Of a stretch of DNA of 36,915 nucleotides, positions 23,966-32,901 are shown piece by piece. The stretch covers positions 1 to 36,915 of the forward strand of contig JAGAAL010000059.1 of assembly GCA_017615245.1 (NCBI GenBank), written 5' to 3'. Source of the stretch: Bacteroidaceae bacterium. Lineage in GTDB: Bacteria; Bacteroidota; Bacteroidia; Bacteroidales; Bacteroidaceae. Every line of letters starts with the position of its first letter. The first letter of the stretch is position 1. The notes beneath the pieces are model-generated. The model made no database searches and was not told where the DNA came from. It saw nothing but the letters and a program-made list of their open reading frames with translations. Position numbers and translations under genes: made by a program.

Positions 23966-25327
23966 ATGAAAACTTTGAAGTACTTCTTCGGGACAATGCT
24001 TATCGCTTGCATCCCGTTTACAGCCAATGCACAGTTCATGATGTTCGGGGGAGGAAACCGTGTTAATCAGGACAGCCTTCGCCAGATTGCCGCTGCCGAT
24101 TATGCCGATATGCTGGCTAAAATTGGAGTGAGCCAACCTCGTGAGGGTCGCCAACCGAACAGTCAGGACGAAAGTAAGCATCCGAACTATGATGAACTGA
24201 CAGCCAATCCTTACCCCTTCTACCCCGATCCGCTCGTCACTGAAAACGGTAAGAAGGTCACCAGCGCCAAGATGTGGTACAAAGTGCGTCGTCCGGAAAT
24301 CGTACGTCTATTTGAGGACAACGTCTATGGCCGAATTCCCAACAAAGTACCTGGTGTAAAGTGGGAAGTTACAAACGAAGAGAAGAAGGAATTTGCAGGA
24401 AAGCCTGTTGTAGTCCGTTATCTGAAAGGAGTGGTCGACAACTCCAGCTATCCATCCATCAAAGTTGAGATTCAGGCCAACGTGGTCTATCCAGAGGGCA
24501 AGCAGAACATGCCCGTCATCATAGAATTCGGATTCGGAGGCGGCGACCCCACCCGCAGTTTTGGAAACTCCGTTTCGTGGCAGCAGATGGTCATCGAACG
24601 CGGATGGGCTGCCGCCACCATCAACCCATCATCCATTCAAGCCGATTCTGGGTCAGGACTGACGAACGGCATCATCGGGCTTTGTAACAAGGGCGAACAC
24701 CGTCAGCCCACAGATTGGGGTTCACTCCGAGCTTGGGGCTGGGGGTTGTCACGTCTGATAGACTATCTGGAGACCGACAAGACATTCGATGCCACCAAGT
24801 GTGCTATCGAGGGTGTGTCACGTTATGGAAAGGCATCACTCGTAGCGATGGCTTTCGAGGAGCGCATCGCAGCAGGATTCATTGCATCGTCGGGTAAGGC
24901 TGGTGCAGCAGGATGGCGCCGTGACTGCGGCGAGAGCATCGGCAACATCGTTTCACATGAGGAGTACCACTGGGTATGCGGCAACCTCATCAAATATGGT
25001 ACCGACCCTCTGACCGAAAACGACCTGCCAATCGACCAACACGAGCTGATAGCCCTCTGCGCACCACGCGCCTGCTTCATATCTACTGGCAGCTGGAACG
25101 GTGATAAATGGCAGGATGTGGTAGGCTCGTTTATCTCGGCCTCAAAGGCATCGCCCGTCTATGAACTGCTCGGCTATAAAGGCGTAGGCACCGATCTCTT
25201 CCCGGGAATGGACAATGGTCTGATGAATGGTCGTCTCACTTATCGCCAGCACCACGGCGGTCATGAGGCAGGCCCCAACTGGCCCTTCTTCTTGGACTTC
25301 TTTGAACGTGAAGTGGTCAGTAAGTAA
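23966..25327 (+). CDS. 4-O-methyl-glucuronoyl methylesterase, CE15
   Basis: This secreted alpha/beta-hydrolase cleaves ester bonds between glucuronic acid of xylan and lignin alcohols. A signal peptide covers 1-22 (TANAQ). The N-terminal NPYPFYPDPL and RPEIVRLFEDNVYGRIP segments are typical of bacterial CE15. The nucleophile is Ser285 in GVSRYGKAS (the GCSRxGK family motif with Val for Cys), and the catalytic His is likely His433 in HHGGHEAGPNW; WRRDCGES lies between them. Length is 453 residues, as usual. It has its own promoter and is apparently monocistronic. It fits with the other plant cell-wall enzymes in the window. Confidence 0.9.
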   Translation: MKTLKYFFGTMLIACIPFTANAQFMMFGGGNRVNQDSLRQIAAADYADMLAKIGVSQPREGRQPNSQDESKHPNYDELTANPYPFYPDPLVTENGKKVTSAKMWYKVRRPEIVRLFEDNVYGRIPNKVPGVKWEVTNEEKKEFAGKPVVVRYLKGVVDNSSYPSIKVEIQANVVYPEGKQNMPVIIEFGFGGGDPTRSFGNSVSWQQMVIERGWAAATINPSSIQADSGSGLTNGIIGLCNKGEHRQPTDWGSLRAWGWGLSRLIDYLETDKTFDATKCAIEGVSRYGKASLVAMAFEERIAAGFIASSGKAGAAGWRRDCGESIGNIVSHEEYHWVCGNLIKYGTDPLTENDLPIDQHELIALCAPRACFISTGSWNGDKWQDVVGSFISASKASPVYELLGYKGVGTDLFPGMDNGLMNGRLTYRQHHGGHEAGPNWPFFLDFFEREVVSK

Positions 25328-25366
25328 AGTACATTTAGTGACGAAAAAATATACCCGTCAATCCAC

Positions 25367-27673
25367 TTAAAACTCATATCCGAGATTCAAGTAGAAATAT
25401 GGTTGTTTGGTGCGATTGCTATAGCCAACGGTAGCACCAATAGGACCAAACATCGTGTTGTAATAGTATGCGGCCTGAATACCGAGCAAGGTGCGGCGGT
25501 CGAGTAGGTTCTTCGGTTTATTGGCCTGCTGAGCACCCGCCACACGAAGCAACACGTAATTGCTGCCGCCGATGCGCTGCTGCGCCTGAAGTTGGGCTGC
25601 CACAAACTGGTGGTCCACATATTCTATGTTTCCAATACCGGCAAAGGGCATCTGCTGCTCGACGTAGTGACCAAACCAGTCACCGCCGATAGTATTACCG
25701 AAGGTGGGTGGAGTGGTGGTGCCGAACAGCAAGCGTCCGTAGAGCATGGGTTGAATGGTGAAGCGGCTGTTGAACGAGAATGATATGCGCCAGTTGGCAT
25801 CGACGGCACTCATACCAGGCTTACCGTCGAGTTGAGTGAAATTGTCAGTCAGGTAGGTGTATTCAGCTTTGAAGCGGGCACCACGGGTGGGAAAGGACCA
25901 ATTGTCCTCGCTGTTGTAATTAATACGGGCATGGTAACTATAGAAGTGTTCGTTCTTGAGTGCTGCAAGTTTATTAGTCTCCGTACCCAACATATTACGG
26001 TAGTGCATATAATCCCACCGCAGACCATATTGAATGTTGAAATGCTTCAGATCATGGTTGATGGGAATGAATTCTGCTTGGAACTGGTTGTAACGGATGT
26101 TATAATTGCGGTCGCCCTCGAGATAGATGTCTACGTCGTTGCGACGGAAAGAGTATCTGAGCGTAGGACGGGTGAAACTACGGGGATGAACGGTGAGTTC
26201 GCCGCGTGCCATCAATCGCTTGCCAAGTCGCAGTGTGAAATCAGTATTGATAGGAATAGCTGTCTTCAACGGAATATCGAGACCAAGTTGCACGGCAGCG
26301 TATTCCTCGGTGTCGTAGCGCACACCAGCATGTAACTGAACTGACTTGCGGTCACCAGCGGTGAGCACCACACGCACGCCATCAGCCTCACTCCACACAG
26401 AGTCTACTTTGTGATAAATGCCAGGGATTCGCATGCGTGGAGTAGCATGTGGCAATTTCTCGGGCAGCAACCGGCACTCGGCTGTTTGATAAAAAAGGTC
26501 TACACGCATCGATGTAGTGAGTTCCTGCTCCAGATTGGCATCGATGCTGTCTCTTTTATCCAGCCCGAACTTCTGGCGAAGGAATCGTTCGTCTTGTGGT
26601 GTCATATTCTCGAAGGTGAAGCCGATGATGTAGTGCTTTTCAGTCATCACTTGCGGACGCAGCGGATGCAGGATCATGGGACGGAACGACTCATCGATGC
26701 CGATACGTTTCTTCAAGGCGATGATGTCGTCCCAGTGGCGCATGGCTTCCTCCTCACCGCGCCGTATCAGTGTGTCGATGGCAGATTGGGAAAAACTGGC
26801 CGATCCGTAACCCTTAGTATCCACTTGCAGGTGGAGGTCGGTGATAGCGAGGTTCTCATCGAGTTTGTTCTTACAGTTTACATCGATAATCTGACTCAGG
26901 ATACTCATCGTGCCACCCAACTCTTCGGCACTTTTCGGTGTACCCTGTACGGTGACGCCAATGATGATGTCTGCACCCATCTCACGGGCAATATCTGCTG
27001 GATAGTTATTGCGCAAACCACCATCCACCAACACTTTGTCACCGATTCTCACTGGTGAGAAAGCAGCAGGAATGGCCATCGAGGCACGCATGGCCTGTGG
27101 CAACCGTCCGCTGTGGAAGTCCACTTCGGAGTTGTCGATGATGTCGGTTGCCACACAGGCGAAAGGAATAGGTAGGTCGCGAGAGAAGTCGAGCGAGTCG
27201 GTGAAACCCACGCACAGCTGCTGGAACAACTCAGCAAGATTCTTACCTTTGATGAGACCACCAGCATTCATATCGCGCTTACCGATGGTCATGCCTGTAC
27301 TAAAGAAATATGTATTCTGCTTCTTACGGTCGTTGAGACTCTGATTGCGCAAGTCTTCCTTGTCAGTGATGACATAACTCCAGTCCTGCACACGGACCAT
27401 CGAATCGAGGGCATTGGCATTATAGCCAATGGAGTACAAACCGCCTATGATGCTACCCATCGACGTGCCGGTAACGATGTCTACGGGAATACCTGCACGC
27501 TCCAACACCTTCAGCACTCCAATGTGTGCCATACCCTTCGCACCGCCACCACTCAGCACTACAGCCACTTTCTTTCTATGAACATCCTTGCTGTCGTTTT
27601 CTTGAGCATAAGCCAAACCGCACATCAAAACGGCTACAGCTATCAATAACATTTTTCTCATAATCTTCTTCAA
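25367..27673 (-). CDS. Patatin-like phospholipase with outer-membrane barrel (PlpD-like)
   Basis: The 768-residue protein combines a lipid hydrolase with a membrane barrel, as in type Vd autotransporter-like PlpD. A signal peptide (~1-23) is followed by the patatin domain: oxyanion-hole GGGAKG (42-47), nucleophile Ser71 in GTSMGS and catalytic Asp217 in VDGGLRNNYP. A POTRA-like segment with YIIGFTFENMTPQDERFL (~340-370) leads to a long beta-rich region ending in YLNLGYEF, whose final Phe is typical of outer-membrane barrels. It should hydrolyse phospholipid or related acyl esters at the outer membrane or surface. A minus-strand -7 box lies 12 bp before the start. Confidence 0.9.
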   Translation of the reverse strand: MKKIMRKMLLIAVAVLMCGLAYAQENDSKDVHRKKVAVVLSGGGAKGMAHIGVLKVLERAGIPVDIVTGTSMGSIIGGLYSIGYNANALDSMVRVQDWSYVITDKEDLRNQSLNDRKKQNTYFFSTGMTIGKRDMNAGGLIKGKNLAELFQQLCVGFTDSLDFSRDLPIPFACVATDIIDNSEVDFHSGRLPQAMRASMAIPAAFSPVRIGDKVLVDGGLRNNYPADIAREMGADIIIGVTVQGTPKSAEELGGTMSILSQIIDVNCKNKLDENLAITDLHLQVDTKGYGSASFSQSAIDTLIRRGEEEAMRHWDDIIALKKRIGIDESFRPMILHPLRPQVMTEKHYIIGFTFENMTPQDERFLRQKFGLDKRDSIDANLEQELTTSMRVDLFYQTAECRLLPEKLPHATPRMRIPGIYHKVDSVWSEADGVRVVLTAGDRKSVQLHAGVRYDTEEYAAVQLGLDIPLKTAIPINTDFTLRLGKRLMARGELTVHPRSFTRPTLRYSFRRNDVDIYLEGDRNYNIRYNQFQAEFIPINHDLKHFNIQYGLRWDYMHYRNMLGTETNKLAALKNEHFYSYHARINYNSEDNWSFPTRGARFKAEYTYLTDNFTQLDGKPGMSAVDANWRISFSFNSRFTIQPMLYGRLLFGTTTPPTFGNTIGGDWFGHYVEQQMPFAGIGNIEYVDHQFVAAQLQAQQRIGGSNYVLLRVAGAQQANKPKNLLDRRTLLGIQAAYYYNTMFGPIGATVGYSNRTKQPYFYLNLGYEF

Positions 27674-27684
27674 AAATTTGTGGG

Positions 27685-27692
27685 CAAAAATA
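27685..27692 (-). promoter_or_regulatory. -7 box for patatin gene
   Basis: TATTTTTG on the minus strand, 11 bp before the start at 27673, implies a very short leader. Confidence 0.55.
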
Positions 27693-27718
27693 GTAAAAAA
27701 TGTTTAATTGCCAGATAG

Positions 27719-27779
27719 TTTTTTGAGTTTTTTTCATTTTTACATTTTATAATTTTTTCATTTTTACATTTTTCATTAT
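27719..27779. repeat. 61-bp direct repeat, copy 1
   Basis: This T-rich sequence (from TTTTTTGAG to CATTAT) is identical to 29861-29921. The bases after it (TTATCTTGCGC) look like a decayed -7 box, whereas copy 2 runs into a perfect one. Confidence 0.9.
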
Positions 27780-27932
27780 TTATCTTGCGCATTCATAAGA
27801 ATAAATGAATCTCCCACTGAAGCCGACAGAAGACGCTTCTCATCCATAACGAACACGACAGAGTTAAACCATCGAGGGGAAAATAAATCATAGTTGGTAG
27901 TAAAAGTTAATAGTTTAGCATAAAAAAACATA

Positions 27933-29828
27933 ATGAAACAAATGAAAGTAATACATGGTTTATGGCTGATGTGCCTGATGGCGATCGGCACAACTGCCGG
28001 ATGGGCAGCTGACGGGGTAATAGTGACAATCACTTACGGAGAAGGTACCGTGAAGGTGAGTCAGCCAAAGAACAAGAAAATAACCGTAACCCATACGGGT
28101 GCCAAAGTAGTAGTAGACAATCAGGTGACCAGCGAAGAGGTAGAATATGTACTGAAAGGTCGTACAAGCAATGGCAGCTTCGAACTGAATGGCAATTACA
28201 AAGCAACGGTAACACTCGACGGAATTACGATGAAAACAGAAGAAGGACCTGCTATCAACCTGAAGTGTGGGAAACGCATAAAATTGAACCTGAAGAAAGG
28301 GTCGACAAACACACTGGAGGACGGAGTGGACACCTTGCACAAGGCATGTATCTATACAAAAGGACATTTGGAGATTGGCGGAGGTGGACAGCTGACGGTC
28401 AATGCGAATTCTAAGAATGGTATAGCTGCAAAGGAATATGTGGAAGTCAAACAATCTACTGGAAAAATCACTATTTCATCGGGAACAGGTAACGGTATCA
28501 GCAGTGGGGCTAACCTCACAATCGATGGAGGAACAATTGACATCAATCTCACAAGCGTAGACAAAAAAGCACTGAAATGTGATTCCGTTCTTACAATCAA
28601 TGGCGGCACTGTGAAAGCAGTACTGACAGGTGATGGTGGCAAGGGGGTAAAATGTGATGGTGATATGGTGATGAACGGCGGTTCGCTCGATATAGAAACA
28701 TCAGGTAACTATGTCAGCGAGCGTCAGTTCGGATTCGGAGGAGGAGGTTTTCCTGGATTCGGAGGCGACATGCCTGACTTCGGAGGAGGAGGTTTTCCTG
28801 GATTCGGAGGCGACATGCCTGACTTCGGAGGAGGAGGTTTCCCAGACTTTGGTGGAGGGATGCCTGACTTTGGTGATGGTGGTTTCCCTGGATTCGGAGG
28901 AGGGATGCCTGACTTCGGAGAAGGATTCGGTGGTTTCCCAGGTATGGGAGCAATGCCCGACAGCATCGGCTTTGGAGGCGGCATGCCTGACTTCGGAGGA
29001 GGAGGTTTCCCTGGCTTTGGGGGTGGAATGCCTGACTTCGGTGAAATGGGCGATTTTGGAGGATTTGGAGGCTTTGGAGGCTTCGGGGGTGGAAATCGAG
29101 GCGACAATATCCAAATCAGCGACTCTGTCCGTCAACTCCTGTTTGGCAACGAACGTGAGGAACGTGGTATGGGATTTGCAAAACGGAAATATAATGGCAG
29201 TGCAAAGGCTATAAAAGTAGTGGGTACCATTACTATCAATGGCGGTTCTGTAAATGTGAAGACTGCATCAGCAGGTGCCGAGGGCGTTGAAGCCAAGAAG
29301 GGTGTTACCGTGAATGGCGGAACGGTTTATGTGAAGGCGATGGACGATGGAATCAGTTCAAACGGACCGATAGCTTTCCATGGTGGTGATGTATTCGTAT
29401 GGAGTATCGGCAACGATGCCATCGATTCGAACTCAAACAGCCGGGAGTCGCTCATCATTACAGGAGGAAAAGTCACTGCATGCTCACAGGTAGGACCACC
29501 TGAGGAACCATTCGATAGCGACTTTACATCGATGACCCTGACAGGTGGAACAGTCTTCGGTATGGGTGGTTCGATGACAGGGTCAGCACCAATGCCCAAA
29601 GAATCGCCCGATACCCAACTGACCGTATCACTTAATGGGCTTCCTTGTCCCGTAGGCAAAACACTGCAGTGCGTGGACGAAACTGGTAAAGTGTTATATT
29701 CGTTTGTCCTCCCTTTCACTGTGCATAGCAGTAGCAGTATATTGTCGCTTCCTCAGTTTGAGAAAGGGAAGACTTACAAGGTGAAAATCAAAGAACCTGA
29801 TGTGACTTTGAAAGAATTCAGCTTCTAG
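27933..29828 (+). CDS. Cthe_2159-like carbohydrate-binding beta-helix with Gly-rich insert
   Basis: Residues 1-26 are a signal peptide (GWAAD). The body is built of short beta-helix turns such as NGGTVKAVLTGDGGKGVKCDGDMVMNGG (in parts) and INGGSVNVKTASAGAEGVEAKKGVTVNGG, the pattern of the Cthe_2159 carbohydrate-binding family, whose founding member binds acidic polysaccharide. Residues ~266-389 interrupt the helix with a repeat of GGGFPGFGG and MPDFG motifs, then the helix resumes. The C-terminus (~545-631) is a beta domain. The protein is exported and probably surface or periplasmic. No consensus promoter is seen, and the locus sits between 61-bp direct repeats. Enzymatic activity is not evident. 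Confidence 0.72.
   Translation: MKQMKVIHGLWLMCLMAIGTTAGWAADGVIVTITYGEGTVKVSQPKNKKITVTHTGAKVVVDNQVTSEEVEYVLKGRTSNGSFELNGNYKATVTLDGITMKTEEGPAINLKCGKRIKLNLKKGSTNTLEDGVDTLHKACIYTKGHLEIGGGGQLTVNANSKNGIAAKEYVEVKQSTGKITISSGTGNGISSGANLTIDGGTIDINLTSVDKKALKCDSVLTINGGTVKAVLTGDGGKGVKCDGDMVMNGGSLDIETSGNYVSERQFGFGGGGFPGFGGDMPDFGGGGFPGFGGDMPDFGGGGFPDFGGGMPDFGDGGFPGFGGGMPDFGEGFGGFPGMGAMPDSIGFGGGMPDFGGGGFPGFGGGMPDFGEMGDFGGFGGFGGFGGGNRGDNIQISDSVRQLLFGNEREERGMGFAKRKYNGSAKAIKVVGTITINGGSVNVKTASAGAEGVEAKKGVTVNGGTVYVKAMDDGISSNGPIAFHGGDVFVWSIGNDAIDSNSNSRESLIITGGKVTACSQVGPPEEPFDSDFTSMTLTGGTVFGMGGSMTGSAPMPKESPDTQLTVSLNGLPCPVGKTLQCVDETGKVLYSFVLPFTVHSSSSILSLPQFEKGKTYKVKIKEPDVTLKEFSF
28731..29100 (+). repeat. Gly-rich coding repeat (45-bp units)
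   Basis: The DNA encodes variants of a 15-residue unit (FGGGGFPGFGGDMPD). Two successive 45-bp units before about 28825 are almost identical; later copies are diverged and of unequal length. All changes keep the frame. Confidence 0.85.
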
Positions 29829-29860
29829 ACTTTAGTTCTTACACCTTAGTTCTTAGAGTT

Positions 29861-29921
29861 TTTTTTGAGTTTTTTTCATTTTTACATTTTATAATTTTTT
29901 CATTTTTACATTTTTCATTAT
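29861..29921. repeat. 61-bp direct repeat, copy 2
   Basis: This is identical to 27719-27779. Its 3' end forms the promoter region of the downstream operon. Confidence 0.9.
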
Positions 29922-29926
29922 CTTTG
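29919..29926 (+). promoter_or_regulatory. -7 box for epimerase operon
   Basis: TATCTTTG followed by CACC, an exact consensus, lies 19 bp before the ATG at 29946. Confidence 0.75.
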
Positions 29927-29945
29927 CACCACAAAGTCAAGAGAC

Positions 29946-30919
29946 ATGAATGTATTGATAACAGGTGCCAGTGGTTTCATCGGTAGTTTCCTGTGTGAAG
30001 CATCCTTAGATAAAGGATGGGACACATGGGCTGCACTTCGTGCGACATCGAGCAAACGCTGGTTGAAGTATGAGGGTTTGCAGTTCATAGAACTGGATTT
30101 GGCAAATCCATCGGCCCTGAACTCTCAACTTAGAGCCTTGACTTCTCACCTCTCACCTCTCACCTCTCAAAATGGGACGTAGTGATTCATGCTGCCGGAG
30201 CGACGAAATGTGTGAAGCAGGAAGAGTTCGACTTCCACAACTATCTGTGTACTCGCCATTTGGTGGAGGCGCTGAAGGCTGCCGACATGATGCCTCGTCA
30301 GTTCATCTATCTAAGCAGCTTGAGTGCTACGTACGGATCGACTTATGGCAACAGTAAACTGAAGACGGAGCGTTGGCTACATGAAACACTCGACGGCAGT
30401 GAGACTGGTCTCGTAGTGTTTCGTCCCACAGGTGTCTACGGCCCTCGAGAGAAGGATTACTTCATGATGGTGCAGTCGATAGGACGGCATGTAGACATTG
30501 CGGTAGGATTTGAACCGCAGGTGTTGACGTTTGTGTATGTGAAGGATTTGGTCGGTGCCATCATATCGGCCATTGAGAAAGGGGTGATGGAAGGCACGTT
30601 TAATGTGACAGACGGCGGTGAATATTCAAGCCGTGCATTCAGTGACCTGATTCAGCAGGAAATGGGTGTGAAGCATGTGGTACATGTCACAGCGCCGCTG
30701 TGGGTACTAAAGGCAGTGTCGGTGGTGTCAGAAGAAATCGGTAAGCAGACAGGACGTCCGAGTACACTCAACAGAGATAAATACAAGATGATGGCACAGC
30801 GTGACTGGCGGTGCGACATCAGTGGAATGATTGACGTGTTGGGTTACCATCCCCAATGGAATCTGGCACGAGGCGTAAAGGAAACGATAGCATGGTACAA
30901 AGAAAACGGTTGGATCTAA
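29946..30919 (+). pseudogene. NAD-dependent epimerase/dehydratase, frame disrupted at a heptamer repeat
   Basis: Together the two frames make one extended-SDR sugar epimerase/dehydratase. The first frame (29946-30182) has the Rossmann motif GASGFIG and stops soon after the (TCTCACC)3 repeat. The second (from GTG at 30182) continues with VIHAAGATKC, the YGNSK catalytic Tyr/Lys pair, RPTGVYGPREKDY and the C-terminal domain. The first is in frame 0 and the second in frame 2 modulo three, so inserting one 7-bp unit or deleting two would join them through an open frame (tested by eye for both cases). As assembled, the gene is off or truncated; this may be phase variation, a recent mutation or an assembly error. 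It heads a run with a PAP2 enzyme whose start overlaps its 3' end. Confidence 0.8.
30144..30169. repeat. (TCTCACC)3 heptamer repeat in epimerase
   Basis: Three full heptamers and a partial TCTCA lie where the two halves of the epimerase lose frame. The insert adds about a dozen extra residues (ALTSHLSPLTSQ in the present frame) before the conserved W-D-V-V-I-H-A-A-G block. Confidence 0.92.
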
Positions 30920-31836
30920 TTAGTGCAGAACTGACGACATTAATTTATATCGCCATCACAACGTTGATGATCGTGGTGTTTTGGCCACGTCTGGATGACC
31001 CTTGGGAGATGTTAGGTCTGCGCGGTGTGGCACTATTAGCAATGGCCGTCACCCAACTGACCTATCGTTGGATGCCCCGACGGATGGCACTGTTTTGGCG
31101 ATCCGTACCGCTGTTTGTCTTACTGATATGGTGGTATCCCGAAGTGCATAGCTTCTGCTCACTCTATCCCTATCAGGATCATGTGTTCGCTGCGATTGAC
31201 CAAACGCTGTTTGGCTGTCAACCCGCATTAGAATTCGACCAACATTTCAGTTCGGCTTTTTGGAGCGAGTTGTTCAACATGGGCTACTATGTGTATTACT
31301 ATCTCATGTTCTCCGTAGTGCTGTTCTATCTGATCCGACGCACCGACGAGTACGACAAGGCGGTGTTTGTATTCCTCGGTTCGTTCTTCCTATTCTACCT
31401 CGTCTACGACTTCTTGCCTGTTGCAGGCCCTCAGTATTATTTCTGTGCCCTGCAGAATCTGTACGGCGATGCAGGTTGGGGGGATAGCTTCCCTGCATTG
31501 GGCAACTATTTCAAAGACCATTTCGATATGATAGTACCAGAGATGAAAGGTGTGTTTGGCCAGTTGGTCATCGAGGCGCAGGAAATCGGAGAACGGCCAG
31601 CAGCCGCCTATCCCAGCAGTCATGTGGGCATGAGTACAGTGTGTATGTTATTAGCATGGCGTACAGGCAACAAATGGCTGGTGGGAGTACTCCTGCCGTT
31701 CTATGTGCTACTGTTTTGCGGAACGGTGTATATCAAGGCCCACTACCTCATTGATTCTATCTCAGGATTGTTTTTCGCCACAGCATTTTACTATATCACT
31801 CTTCGTATGTATGAAAAGTTAAAGGTTAAGAAATAA
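30892..31836 (+). CDS. PAP2-family membrane enzyme (inositol phosphorylceramide synthase-like)
   Basis: This integral membrane protein has about six helices and the PAP2 signature: PSSHVGMS (the second motif) and KAHYLIDSISG with the His and Asp of the third. The PEVHSF and DFLPVAGPQYY segments recall the AUR1/inositol phosphorylceramide-synthase branch of the superfamily, so lipid head-group transfer or phosphatase activity is likely. The ATG at 30892 is preferred to 30856 because the latter adds a highly charged 12-residue leader within the epimerase gene; either way the genes overlap. Bacteroidales make sphingolipids, which makes a role in sphingolipid or inositol lipid metabolism plausible, though not proven. 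Confidence 0.75.
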   Translation: MVQRKRLDLISAELTTLIYIAITTLMIVVFWPRLDDPWEMLGLRGVALLAMAVTQLTYRWMPRRMALFWRSVPLFVLLIWWYPEVHSFCSLYPYQDHVFAAIDQTLFGCQPALEFDQHFSSAFWSELFNMGYYVYYYLMFSVVLFYLIRRTDEYDKAVFVFLGSFFLFYLVYDFLPVAGPQYYFCALQNLYGDAGWGDSFPALGNYFKDHFDMIVPEMKGVFGQLVIEAQEIGERPAAAYPSSHVGMSTVCMLLAWRTGNKWLVGVLLPFYVLLFCGTVYIKAHYLIDSISGLFFATAFYYITLRMYEKLKVKK

Positions 31837-31863
31837 AGTTTTACCTCTTACCTCTCATTTCTT

Positions 31864-32841
31864 ATGAAAGCTATAGTCGACGACAAGATACCTTACATAC
31901 GTGGTCAGATAGAACAGCTGGCCGACGAAGTGACATACCTCGCAGGGAGCGCCATCAGCAGTGAAGATGTACGTAATGCTGATATCCTGATTATCCGCAC
32001 TCGAACACGGTGTAACCGTACCTTGTTGGATGGCTCGAAGGTGAAGTTGATTGTGACTGCCACAATAGGATATGACCATATAGATACTATTTATTGTAAG
32101 GCGGCTGGCATTCGTTGGACAAACTGTCCGGGATGCAACGCTAATTCTGTCTGTCAGTATGTTCACCATGCATTAGAAGCTACAGGACGGCTGAACCCCA
32201 TAATGACGATAGGAGTGGTTGGCGTAGGACATGTAGGTACGCTCGTAGCTGCCGACCTGGAGCGTTGTGGCATGAAAGTACTCTTGTGCGACCCTCCACG
32301 TGAGGCTGCCCACAACTATGTTGCAGGGCATCCGTTCGTAAGCCTCCATACAATTCAAGCTCAAGCTGATATCATCACGTTTCATACCCCTCTGACGAAA
32401 GAAGGTCCATTCGCCACCTATCACATGGCAGACGAGCAGTTCTTCCAACAATTACCCCATCGGCCGTTGATTATCAATGCTTCACGAGGTGGTGTGGTCG
32501 ACAACGAAGCCTTACTTCGGGCATTGCGCGACGGGCGAGTAGCCGATGCGGTCATCGACACTTGGGAAGGCGAACCTTCCCTCAATCAGGAATTATTGCA
32601 ACAAGTAGCAATAGGGACACCCCATATTGCCGGCTATTCGGCTGATGGAAAAGCGAATGCAACCAGGATGTCGCTCGAAGCTGTAGCACAGTTCATCGGT
32701 GTGGATTTCGTTCCCCGAATCAGTCTTCCCGATGCACCAAAACTAACTGTAGAGACGCTGAAGGATGATTCGGAGCAGTTGAAACATCATCCAGAGTTGT
32801 TCGAACAGTTACGCGGCGATTATCCAGTAAGGAGAGAGTAA
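31864..32841 (+). CDS. pdxB: Erythronate-4-phosphate dehydrogenase
   Basis: The 325-residue enzyme carries out the second step of the DXP-dependent pyridoxal 5'-phosphate pathway, oxidising 4-phosphoerythronate. The N-terminus KAIVDDKIPYIRGQIEQLADEV matches the PdxB start. RTRTRCN (46-52) and ATIGYDHID are substrate-loop elements, and VVGVGHVGTLVA is the NAD(P) Rossmann motif. NASRGGVVDNEAL and DTWEGEPS are the conserved 2-hydroxyacid dehydrogenase motifs, with the catalytic His in TPHIAGYS. It begins 28 bp after the PAP2 gene and is probably co-transcribed. Confidence 0.9.
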   Translation: MKAIVDDKIPYIRGQIEQLADEVTYLAGSAISSEDVRNADILIIRTRTRCNRTLLDGSKVKLIVTATIGYDHIDTIYCKAAGIRWTNCPGCNANSVCQYVHHALEATGRLNPIMTIGVVGVGHVGTLVAADLERCGMKVLLCDPPREAAHNYVAGHPFVSLHTIQAQADIITFHTPLTKEGPFATYHMADEQFFQQLPHRPLIINASRGGVVDNEALLRALRDGRVADAVIDTWEGEPSLNQELLQQVAIGTPHIAGYSADGKANATRMSLEAVAQFIGVDFVPRISLPDAPKLTVETLKDDSEQLKHHPELFEQLRGDYPVRRE

Positions 32842-32901
32842 TAATAGTATTAAAGTTATCGTTAAAGTTAAAGTTAAAGATAAGATCAAGGTTATCGTTT
32901 A

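Noticed and set aside
28701-29135. Minus-strand frames in the Gly-rich repeat (Pro/Ser/Lys-rich)
   Set aside because: They are the reverse complement of the glycine-rich coding repeat, low complexity and without start context.
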